This document shows, piece after piece, positions 1 through 5,395 of a stretch of DNA of 7,877 nucleotides; positions within the stretch are counted from its first letter, which is position 1; every line of letters starts with the position of its first letter. The stretch is from contig RGQW01000078.1 of the NCBI GenBank assembly GCA_010029945.1, forward strand, positions 1 through 7,877, read 5' to 3'. Made by a program: the position numbers and the translations under genes. The notes under the pieces were generated by a model that was not told where the DNA came from, did no database searches, and was given only the letters and a program-made list of their open reading frames with translations. Source of the stretch: Actinomycetota bacterium. Its GTDB lineage: Bacteria > Actinomycetota > Actinomycetes > S36-B12.

Positions 1-349
1 CCTCATCGTCACTGATGGAAGCCGGCCTGCTGGGTGGAACGGTGGGCCCAGTCACGGGTGCGTCACTGTCGCCGAGCACCTCGTCCGTGGGTACGTCGTC
101 GACCGGTTTGCCGATGCGCCGCGCGGAGGAGACCCGCACCGCTATCCGTCCGGCAGGTGCGAGGCCTTTCGCGTGCCGCAGAGCTGGAGCGACGACTCGA
201 ACGGGCTGTCGGGTGACAACGAATTCTCCGGCAGAGCGCAGCAGGGTTCGGTGGCGTCGCTGCACGCCGGTCGTCATGGGCACGGCGAGATAGTCAGCCC
301 GCACCGGTCCACGCCAATCGTGAACCGATGAGCCTGGTTTCTCAGCCAT
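1..349 (-). CDS. Unrecognised eCIS-operon protein, N-terminal part (runs off window)
   Basis: The frame opens with ATG at 349 and stays open for 116 codons to the left edge, so the C-terminus is missing. GGAGGAG lies about 6 nt upstream of the ATG, a strong ribosome binding site, and the start overlaps the end of the DUF6760-type gene by 8 nt, so translational coupling is likely. The first 80 residues are basic and mixed alpha/beta in character, with an early HDWRGPVRADYL segment and an Arg-rich stretch. The last visible 35 residues are rich in Pro, Asp, Ser and Thr and look like a flexible linker. I see no LysM, Cys cluster or other motif I can name. In actinobacterial eCIS operons a poorly conserved protein often sits here, before a second tube or LysM hub gene. 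The gene call is firm; the function is unknown. Confidence 0.75.
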   Translation of the reverse strand, partial: MAEKPGSSVHDWRGPVRADYLAVPMTTGVQRRHRTLLRSAGEFVVTRQPVRVVAPALRHAKGLAPAGRIAVRVSSARRIGKPVDDVPTDEVLGDSDAPVTGPTVPPSRPASISDDE

Positions 350-509
350 GCTCTGCTCCTCCCGCCGTGTGTGCGAGTCGCTGCGACTGCTCGAGCAGAC
401 GGCCTCGGATCTGGTGAGGTAGGTCGAGGAGTGTGTCGAGCGGCCAGTGAAGGTAGAAGGCCAAGGCTCCTACCTCCTCCCACAGCAGGTCAGCCTCGGC
501 CGTCGTCAT
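342..509 (-). CDS. DUF6760-type small eCIS protein
   Basis: This is a 55-residue protein found by reading the minus strand directly. Its ATG overlaps the TGA of the upstream chaperone-like gene as ATGA, and its own stop lies inside the next gene, so all three are probably coupled. The sequence has an acidic Trp-containing start (ADLLWEEVGALAFYLHW), then PLDTLLDLPHQIR, then a basic helix. The WEEV...YLHWPLD.LLDL pattern is what I associate with DUF6760, a tiny family found next to tube and chaperone genes in actinobacterial and cyanobacterial contractile injection systems. Its role is unknown; its position suggests help in baseplate or tube assembly. There is no independent Shine-Dalgarno beyond a G-run at the overlap. 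The gene is small but well supported by context. Confidence 0.8.
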   Translation of the reverse strand: MTTAEADLLWEEVGALAFYLHWPLDTLLDLPHQIRGRLLEQSQRLAHTAGGAEHG

Positions 510-892
510 TCCCCCGGGCCATCACCTGCCATGTCAACAGCGAAGTCGGTGGAGCAGGAAGGGCAGGTCACTTCTATGAGGGTGTGCCCCTCGGAGTTGA
601 TCTGACGGTAGAGGTCCTGAAGGAACGCCAGATCCGTTGCCCACAGGCCGCCCATGACCTGGTCATCGATGGTCGGGACGTCACCGAGTTTGGTGACAAC
701 TCGTGCGAGAAGCACCAGACTCAAGAAGGCGTCGTTCTCCCGCACCTTGGGGTCGAGCAGGGGAACCAATTCGTCCCTCGCCGTCGCCAACCGCATCGTC
801 CCCTCGCGGTGCACACGACCGTCGGCGTCGACGTATCCCCGGGGAAGGACGAAATCGAAGGTGGTCTGGAATACGTCTTGTGCCGAAGACAT
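506..892 (-). CDS. T4-type baseplate hub assembly chaperone-like protein (eCIS)
   Basis: This is a 128-residue protein starting at ATG 892, with GGAGGG 5 nt upstream and only 13 nt after the tube gene. The core VLPRGYVDADGRVHREG, then MRLATARDELVPL and NDAFLSLVLLARVVTKLGDV, matches what is annotated in eCIS clusters as T4 family baseplate hub assembly chaperone (gp26/gp51-like). The following ATDLAFLQDLYRQIN segment and the CPSC pair (C110, C113) near the end are also typical. Only one Cys pair is present, so a full zinc ribbon within the monomer is not evident. The expected role is cytoplasmic, assisting assembly of the tube or hub during particle building. The family assignment comes from remembered sequence patterns plus operon position; the chaperone role is known only by analogy to phage T4. 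Confidence 0.8.
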   Translation of the reverse strand: MSSAQDVFQTTFDFVLPRGYVDADGRVHREGTMRLATARDELVPLLDPKVRENDAFLSLVLLARVVTKLGDVPTIDDQVMGGLWATDLAFLQDLYRQINSEGHTLIEVTCPSCSTDFAVDMAGDGPGE

Positions 893-905
893 AAGTCCCT
901 CCGAT

Positions 906-1349
906 TTACGTTGTCGTCATATCGACAAAGCTCAGGTTGATCGTCATTTGGATCGCGCTTGCCTCTCCTGCGGAAAGGGAGCCGTAGTCGATGCTGGAAA
1001 CGAGAACCTCGGTGAACTCCATCGTGAGCACCGTCGAACCCGTGGTGTCCTTGTACAAGAGCTTCGCCGTCTTGCGAGCACTCGATTGATCGCCACCGAG
1101 GCCGCTCATGATCCATCCGGTGACGGCCTGGTCGCCGGTGTTCAACACGGAAATGGACATCTCACCGGATTGGTTGGGTCCGTACATCTTCTGGTTGACG
1201 TACTTGCCATCGGGTGTCATCGACTTGGTCTCGATGACCGGCGCGTTCTTGCTGATGCTGTTGACCGCCACCACATTCGGGATCGTTGTTCCGTCCACGG
1301 AGAACTCAAACGAGAATGCGGTTAAGGCGTCTCCTCCTGTTAGTGCCAT
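906..1349 (-). CDS. Contractile injection system inner tube protein (T4 gp19-like)
   Basis: This is a 147-residue protein, the usual size for gp19-type tube subunits, which stack as hexameric rings to form the hollow tube pushed out when the sheath contracts. The start at 1349 has GGAG 9 nt upstream; another ATG at 1356 is out of frame and too close to that site. The features fit the family: a short N-terminus leading to FSFEFSVDGTTIPNVVAVNS, a conserved GEMSISVLNTGD strand region, and a C-terminal beta segment with ASAIQMTINLSFVD. The gene lies 29 nt after the sheath gene and 13 nt before the chaperone-like gene, the classic order. Only one tube gene is visible; eCIS loci often carry a second, which may lie to the left. 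Confidence in the family is high. Confidence 0.93.
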   Translation of the reverse strand: MALTGGDALTAFSFEFSVDGTTIPNVVAVNSISKNAPVIETKSMTPDGKYVNQKMYGPNQSGEMSISVLNTGDQAVTGWIMSGLGGDQSSARKTAKLLYKDTTGSTVLTMEFTEVLVSSIDYGSLSAGEASAIQMTINLSFVDMTTT

Positions 1350-1378
1350 GACTCATGTCTCCAATGCTGGTGTGGTGG

Positions 1379-2926
1379 TTAGTCGCTGATTGAGGCGCCG
1401 CCCGAGAACTGGGCGAGGCGGAAGATGACGAATTCTGCGGGCTTCACGGGTGCGACCCCGATCTCGACGATGACCATGCCGGCATCGATGCTCTCGGCGG
1501 TGTTGTTCTCTCCGTCGCACTTGACGAAGAACGCCTGGCCGGCCTTCTCGCCGAAGAGCGCACCGCTGCGCCATTCGTTCACCAAGAAGGCGCTGATGGT
1601 GCGGCGAATGCGACCCCACAAGCGCTCGTCGTTGGGCTCGAATACACACCACTGCGTGCCTTGAAGGATGGACTCCTCGAGGTAGTTGAAGTAGCGACGG
1701 ACGTTCACGTAACGCCACTCGGCATCACTGGAGAGTGTGCGACCGCCCCAGACGCGAATTCCTCGACCGGGGAACGACTTGATGGAGTTCACGCCCATCG
1801 GGTTGAGCATGTCCATCTCGCCGCGGGTGACCGCAAGTTCCAGTCCGGTGGCACCCTGAATGACCTCGTTGGCCGGAGCCTTGAAGACACCGCGGGTGTC
1901 GTCGTTGCGGCTCCACAGACCCGAGAGGTGTCCGCTCGGTGGGAAGTAGACGTCATGGCCGACGGTCGGATCGAACATCTGGATCCATGGCCAGTAGAGC
2001 ACCGCGAACTTGGAATCAAAGTTGGTGGTCGTCTCTCGCCACTCGGATGCCTGCTGGGCGTTGAGTCCTGCAGGGGTGTCGAGGATGGCCATCCGGTTAC
2101 CCATGAGTTCGCAGTGGGAGACCATCGCCGTTTGGACCGCGACGACACCCTCGGTGTCGATCAGACCCTGCCGGTGAGCCGTCATGAGATCGGGCGCGAC
2201 GATCATGGTGATCTCTTCGATCGCCTCGAACGCAGCGAAGCCAGTCCTCTTGGCAGGGTCGCCGACGACCGACTCGGTCGCCACGGTGGGCACAGCGACG
2301 TCGGATGGGATGGACAAGCTCACTGCGCCGGTAGCGAGTCCGTCCTTGAGGACGTCGGCCGCCACATCGAGCCCTTCGATGGTGACCAAGCGGGAGCGGG
2401 TGTTGACGGCAGTGGCGATGTTGCTCGAACCGGCGCCGGTGGTCACCGAGTGGTAGGTCTCACTCGGGCCGTCCTGCGCAGAGATCGTGACGTCGAATTT
2501 CCCCGAGTCCGGATCCGCACCTGCTGCGGGCTCCACGTCGACGGAGATGTCTCCGACGTTGGCGTCGAGGGCGCGAACAGTGAAGGCCGGAACAGCGCTC
2601 TTGCCCGAGCCGGCACTCAAGGCCGCGACCGGCAGTCCGGGTGATGGGGCATTGCCATCCACGGCGAGGGGGAGTCGCACGATGTAGGCGCGGCCACCGC
2701 CGTTGTTGAAGAAGCCGTACACCGATTTGCCTAGGGCGAACTCTTCGGCCATGTCCCCGAACGTGTCGACGAACTGCTGCCAATTGGTGACAAGGGTGGG
2801 CTCGTTGGTGGGTCCCGCCGTGGCGAAACCGACAAAACCGGCGATCGCGGTGCCAACACCCTCGATCGGACGAGTGGCGGCGGGGACTTCTTCTACGTAG
2901 ACCCCGGGAGAAAGGTAACTGGGCAT
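1379..2926 (-). CDS. Contractile injection system tail sheath protein
   Basis: This is a 515-residue sheath subunit and the first gene of the structural operon. Sheath rings surround the tube and contract to drive it through a target membrane. ATG 2926 has GAGGAG 8 nt upstream. The N-terminus carries the hallmark YLSPGVYVEEV, followed by the GVGTAIAGFVGFA and FGDMAEEFALGKSVYGFFNN segments. Residues from about 95 to 210 form a beta-rich, Ala/Ser/Asp-rich insert, probably the surface domain that varies most between systems. The conserved C-terminal domain begins near residue 390 (VWGGRTLSSD, then YVNVRRYFNYLEESI and RLWGRIRRTISAFL) and ends in FRLAQFSGGASISD. This is the most secure assignment in the window and fixes the locus as eCIS or phage-tail-like. 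No capsid or terminase genes are visible, although most of the cluster lies outside the window. Confidence 0.97.
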   Translation of the reverse strand: MPSYLSPGVYVEEVPAATRPIEGVGTAIAGFVGFATAGPTNEPTLVTNWQQFVDTFGDMAEEFALGKSVYGFFNNGGGRAYIVRLPLAVDGNAPSPGLPVAALSAGSGKSAVPAFTVRALDANVGDISVDVEPAAGADPDSGKFDVTISAQDGPSETYHSVTTGAGSSNIATAVNTRSRLVTIEGLDVAADVLKDGLATGAVSLSIPSDVAVPTVATESVVGDPAKRTGFAAFEAIEEITMIVAPDLMTAHRQGLIDTEGVVAVQTAMVSHCELMGNRMAILDTPAGLNAQQASEWRETTTNFDSKFAVLYWPWIQMFDPTVGHDVYFPPSGHLSGLWSRNDDTRGVFKAPANEVIQGATGLELAVTRGEMDMLNPMGVNSIKSFPGRGIRVWGGRTLSSDAEWRYVNVRRYFNYLEESILQGTQWCVFEPNDERLWGRIRRTISAFLVNEWRSGALFGEKAGQAFFVKCDGENNTAESIDAGMVIVEIGVAPVKPAEFVIFRLAQFSGGASISD

Positions 2927-2973
2927 TCAGGGCTCCTCGTGCTCTTGGATTGCTGTAGAGCGAACTATGGAGC

Positions 2974-2997
2974 ACTCGGGCCCCCCGCGTCCCGAGT
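2974..2997 (-). promoter_or_regulatory. Hairpin in the leader of the sheath operon
   Basis: ACTCGGG (2974-2980) and CCCGAGT (2991-2997) are a perfect 7-bp inverted repeat around a 10-nt GC-rich loop. It lies 48-71 nt upstream of the sheath start. There is no T-tract, so it is not a standard terminator. It could be a 5' leader structure or an operator. Its function is not shown by the sequence. Confidence 0.4.
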
Positions 2998-3024
2998 TTC
3001 ACAGGATTGTTCACGAACATTCAC
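2998..3024 (+). promoter_or_regulatory. Three phased TTCAC repeats with embedded inverted repeat
   Basis: TTCAC occurs at 2998, 3010 and 3020, spaced 12 and 10 nt, about one helical turn. The middle copy is part of TGTTC-AC-GAACA (3008-3019), an inverted repeat with 5-bp arms. The array lies 22-48 nt upstream of the -10 candidate at 3046 and between two divergent operons, where a regulator could act on either. The regulator is unknown. The arm order (GTTC..GAAC) is the reverse of the actinobacterial LexA box. Confidence 0.4.
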
Positions 3025-3045
3025 ACACCCCACGCGTTCCGGGGT

Positions 3046-3057
3046 TACAGTCTTTTC
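3046..3057 (+). promoter_or_regulatory. -10 element of probable leaderless promoter for the DUF4280 gene
   Basis: TACAGT (3046-3051) fits the actinobacterial TANNNT -10 pattern. It ends 6 nt before ATG 3058, so transcription would start at or next to the A of the ATG and give a leaderless mRNA. No Shine-Dalgarno sequence sits at a normal distance from this ATG. A good -35 is not evident: TTCACA (3020-3025) would leave a 20-nt spacer, so an activator may be needed. Confidence 0.5.
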
Positions 3058-3447
3058 ATGCCAGGTCCGGTCGCCACCCTCGGAACGCCGATGTTCTGCG
3101 ACATGGGCTTCGCTCCGTCGGCGCTGATCGTGGAGCCGCTGGGAGTCTTCGCCAACGACCTCCCGGTGGCGACCATGATGGATTTCGCCCCCTTCGTGAA
3201 TATTCCGACCTTCGGGCTCTGCCACTCGCCGGCCAACCCCGAGGTGATCGCACTCACGGCGGCGGCGCTGGGAGTACCCACCCCGGCCCCGTGCGTCCCG
3301 GTGGTGGTGACCCCATGGATTTCACCCAGCAATGTCCTGATTGACGGGATGCCGGTGCTGACCGAAGGGGCTGCCTGCGAGTGCCTATGGGCAGGAACCA
3401 TCGAATTGACCGGCCCCTCACCGGCGTTGAATGTGGAAGCGGAATAG
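3058..3447 (+). CDS. DUF4280 family PAAR-like spike tip protein
   Basis: This is a 129-residue protein. PAAR and PAAR-like proteins cap the spike of contractile systems, sharpening it and often carrying effectors. The DUF4280 pattern is clear: C14 in MFCDMG, VATMMDFAPFVNI, GLC55HSPANPEV, TPAPC79VPVVVTPW, and a terminal C107-E-C109-LWAGTIEL. These Cys and His residues suggest metal binding or cross-linking. ATG 3058 is preferred because the -10 element lies just upstream and homologues begin close to this point; an in-frame ATG at 3007 would run through the control region. The gene is divergent from the sheath operon and leads the accessory module, so it may be a cargo-specific tip rather than the core spike. 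The family call is strong; the link to cargo is inference. Confidence 0.88.
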   Translation: MPGPVATLGTPMFCDMGFAPSALIVEPLGVFANDLPVATMMDFAPFVNIPTFGLCHSPANPEVIALTAAALGVPTPAPCVPVVVTPWISPSNVLIDGMPVLTEGAACECLWAGTIELTGPSPALNVEAE

Positions 3448-3457
3448 CGGATCCGCT
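3446..3457. repeat. Perfect 12-bp palindrome at the end of the DUF4280 gene
   Basis: AGCGGATCCGCT reads the same on both strands and overlaps the TAG stop at 3445-3447. It has no loop and no T-tract, so it would be a poor terminator. It lies directly beside the -35 candidate of the next gene and could be an operator. It may also be chance in GC-rich DNA. Confidence 0.35.
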
Positions 3458-3491
3458 GCGACAACGGGCATCCTCGCGATAACTTCGCCCC
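3458..3491 (+). promoter_or_regulatory. Probable leaderless promoter for the 40-residue membrane protein
   Basis: GCGACA (3458-3463) as -35 and TAACTT (3480-3485) as -10 are separated by 16 nt. The -10 element ends 6 nt before GTG 3492, so transcription should begin at the start codon. No Shine-Dalgarno sequence is present. The 6-nt spacing is identical to that before the DUF4280 gene, which strengthens both calls. Confidence 0.45.
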
Positions 3492-3614
3492 GTGTTCATT
3501 CTGTTTCTGTTGTGGTCCGTGGTGATTGCCCTGGTTGTTCTGCGCAACAAGTGGGCCGCGCCGTCCGCCCTCGGATCCTTGGCGATCACGAGCATTTTCG
3601 TGGCGTTTGCGTGA
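3492..3614 (+). CDS. Small two-helix membrane protein (40 aa)
   Basis: A GTG-started frame of 40 codons ends at TGA 3612-3614. It encodes a hydrophobic helix (FILFLLWSVVIALVVL), a short basic turn (RNKWAAPS), then a second hydrophobic stretch (ALGSLAITSIFVAFA). This fits a helical-hairpin membrane protein with the RNK turn on the cytoplasmic side. About 32 of 40 third codon positions are G or C, as expected for a real gene here. An in-frame TAA at 3480-3482 blocks any earlier start, and the promoter-like sequence just upstream suits leaderless translation. It lies between the spike-tip gene and the six-helix membrane protein. I do not recognise the family; it might be a partner of the larger membrane protein. 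Its small size keeps confidence moderate. Confidence 0.55.
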   Translation: MFILFLLWSVVIALVVLRNKWAAPSALGSLAITSIFVAFA

Positions 3615-3648
3615 CGGGCCGCACTGTGACCGTGGGTGAGTGTGGACG

Positions 3649-4581
3649 ATGAACCTGAATTCGACCCTCGGAGCGGCATACACCCTCAAGGGCGCGCTCC
3701 CGCAGGGAATGAAGGAACCCAAGCCTCCGAAAGCCCCGACGATGCCCAAGAAGCCGGGGATGCCGGAGTTTCCCGAGGGTGACTCCGGACACCCGGAGGG
3801 CTCAGCCCTCCAGTCCGGCCCGGATAACGAGCCCACACCCTCGGTGGGGAGCGCGCGCTGGCTGAACATCGCGGCCATCGGTGTCGTCATCGGGGCGATC
3901 ACCGTGGCCATTACGCAGCAGTACGGCTACGGCATGGCCCCCAGCGCGTTGGGAGTTGTCGAGCGTTCGGCCCTGATCGGTGCGGCCATCGCCCCGATGC
4001 TGAATCTGCTGCGCGGAATGCGACCGAACCACTACGCCATCGCGATCCTCGCGGCGGTCGTGGGTTGTGCGGCGAGCGGACGGCAGATTCTCGACCACGC
4101 GACCGGTGACCTGACGTTGGACCCGAACGAAGTCGTTTTCGGTCGCCCCATGTTCGAGTGGGCGTTCGCCATCTTCCTGGTCGCCGTCGTCGCCTGCGCC
4201 GCCATGTTGTTATGGACGTCGTCATGGCGAGCGGTGGACCGGGGCCTGTTCCATCACCGCGGTGCCGCACGGGCCTTCGCCTTCTCCACGATTGTCTGGC
4301 TGTCTGCCTACGTGATTCTCAGCCTCGTTCAGGTGATCGCCAATTGCGGGGTGACCATGTGTCCGGCTGATCCGTCGAGCACCGGTGCGCAATCGTTCGA
4401 GTTCACCTTCTCGGTCTCCGGCTCCGATGGTGTGGAGGCGTCCATCTCCATCCCCGGGTTCGTGACCGTCATGCTCGGTATCGGGCTTATCTCGTTCATC
4501 GTGGGCGCAATCGTCAACGCACGTATCGATGGCGGAGCGCGTCACACCCCCAAGAAGCCGGTAGCGCAGGACGTCGGATAA
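3649..4581 (+). CDS. Six-helix DsbB-like membrane protein lacking the first catalytic Cys pair
   Basis: This is a 310-residue protein. ATG 3649 is chosen because GGTGAG lies 8 nt upstream; a GTG at 3640 would add three residues. Residues 1-70 are Pro/Lys-rich and probably disordered in the cytoplasm. Predicted helices lie near 72-90, 100-120, 128-147, 169-190, 209-231 and 266-290, with Arg and Lys concentrated in the loops expected to be inside. The segment GMAPSALGVVERSALIG (95-111) closely resembles the DsbB active-site region, where the order is P-C-x2-C-x2-E/Q-R, but both Cys are replaced (S99, G102) while E105-R106 remain. A GRQ...H segment (144-150) also matches helix 3 of DsbB. C233 and C238 lie in the last outer loop. 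DsbB has four helices, so two are extra. Quinone-linked thiol oxidation therefore seems unlikely. A role as membrane anchor for the injection system, or as cargo partner, is inferred from context. Confidence 0.75.
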   Translation: MNLNSTLGAAYTLKGALPQGMKEPKPPKAPTMPKKPGMPEFPEGDSGHPEGSALQSGPDNEPTPSVGSARWLNIAAIGVVIGAITVAITQQYGYGMAPSALGVVERSALIGAAIAPMLNLLRGMRPNHYAIAILAAVVGCAASGRQILDHATGDLTLDPNEVVFGRPMFEWAFAIFLVAVVACAAMLLWTSSWRAVDRGLFHHRGAARAFAFSTIVWLSAYVILSLVQVIANCGVTMCPADPSSTGAQSFEFTFSVSGSDGVEASISIPGFVTVMLGIGLISFIVGAIVNARIDGGARHTPKKPVAQDVG

Positions 4582-4584
4582 GTC

Positions 4585-5349
4585 ATGCACACACACGCGA
4601 GCGACGCCGAAGATCAGGTAGCGCGCGCGCAGCGGAAGTCGGGGGATGCGTCATCGATGCGGCGCCCCGCAACCGGAGCTCACGACGAGGTACACACCAG
4701 CAGGCCTGACACAGGGCGCGGTCACTCACCGCGGCCCGATGGCAAAGGGGCTCCCGCCACGCACACCGCCCACGATGAATCCGTCGTACGCGGACTTTTG
4801 TTCTCCTCGATGAACTCGCGGGCAGCGAAGCTTGATGACAAATCTGCAGCACAGAGGTTCGCGGACAACCCGCACCGCAAACTTGAATCGGATGTGTCGC
4901 GGGAACTTCAGACCGGAGTTCCGGGAACTTTCGGCGTTCGGCACTTGCGCCCTGGCGAAACATTGCATGCTCGCTCAGACCCGGATCGGGACAATGCCGG
5001 TCACTACTCCTCGCCTGAGGCGCTCGGCAGGGAAGAAGCCGTGCAGGGCCACGCGCTCGCGTGGACTGGCGTGGGTCGCTCGGTTCAGCATTCTCGTGCG
5101 CACACGTACGGGGTCACTGATCGAGGCGGCGGCCCCATCTTGATGTCCAAGGCGGCGGCCCAAGATCACAAGACGCACCAGATCGATGGCACAGCTGAGC
5201 ATCTCGCCGGTGGGCGAGAGCAATACATGCATCCGCAAGGGCTGTACGGGACCGAGAAAGAGCAGGAGGCCAAGGGGCTCGTCAAAAAGGGAGATGCGCT
5301 CGACGCCGACGTGGAGGAGCGGGAGGACGGAACCTGGCGAAAGAAGTAG
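4585..5349 (+). CDS. Candidate eCIS cargo/effector with toxin-like C-terminal region
   Basis: This is a 254-residue soluble protein starting 3 nt after the membrane-protein stop, so the two are probably co-translated. Residues 1-65 are rich in His, Arg, Asp, Gly and Pro and look disordered, like the unstructured N-terminal loading regions of known eCIS cargo. Residues 110-222 look folded: LRPGETLHARSDPD, GHYSSPEALGREEAV, HTYGV and HLAGGREQYMHP. The order 'R, then G-x-Y-x-(S/T)-P, then A-rich helix, then GG-x-x-Q' recalls small secreted toxins with ADP-ribosyltransferase or TNT-like folds, but I cannot fix catalytic residues. The end (LVKKGDALDADVEEREDGTW) is highly charged. There are no Cys, signal peptide or membrane segments. 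It is the last gene before a convergent hairpin. The coding call is good; the effector role is inference from position and composition. Confidence 0.7.
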   Translation: MHTHASDAEDQVARAQRKSGDASSMRRPATGAHDEVHTSRPDTGRGHSPRPDGKGAPATHTAHDESVVRGLLFSSMNSRAAKLDDKSAAQRFADNPHRKLESDVSRELQTGVPGTFGVRHLRPGETLHARSDPDRDNAGHYSSPEALGREEAVQGHALAWTGVGRSVQHSRAHTYGVTDRGGGPILMSKAAAQDHKTHQIDGTAEHLAGGREQYMHPQGLYGTEKEQEAKGLVKKGDALDADVEEREDGTWRKK

Positions 5350-5354
5350 TCCGA

Positions 5355-5370
5355 GCGGAACGGATTCCGC
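5355..5370. terminator. Convergent-gene hairpin, possible bidirectional terminator
   Basis: GCGGAA (5355-5360), loop CGGA, TTCCGC (5365-5370) form a perfect 6-bp stem in the 46-nt gap between two genes that end towards each other. There is no U-tract on either side, as is common in high-GC bacteria. Position makes it a plausible terminator for both genes; the short stem keeps confidence low. Confidence 0.4.
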
Positions 5371-5395
5371 GCCAACTGCTGCTTGCGCGTGCTGT

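Noticed and set aside
371..1325. Overlapping plus-strand open frames opposite the tube and chaperone-like genes
   Set aside because: They lie antisense to conserved eCIS genes and arise from the absence of stops in high-GC DNA.
1348..1358. Short inverted repeat CATGA-C-TCATG over the tube start codon
   Set aside because: The arms are only 5 bp and follow from two nearby ATG/CAT triplets; no further support for a regulatory role.
1661..2644. Long plus-strand open frame (327 codons) opposite the sheath gene
   Set aside because: It is antisense to a secure sheath gene, its His/Asp/Gly/Arg-rich translation is typical of a high-GC shadow frame, and it has no recognisable domain.
3008..3019. Possible LexA/SOS box at TGTTCACGAACA
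   Set aside because: The actinobacterial SOS box has GAAC then GTTC around 4 nt; here the halves are in the opposite order and only 2 nt apart.
3045..3911. Minus-strand open frame of 288 codons across the DUF4280 gene and the start of the membrane protein
   Set aside because: It covers a control region and two well-supported plus-strand genes; the translation shows no family features.
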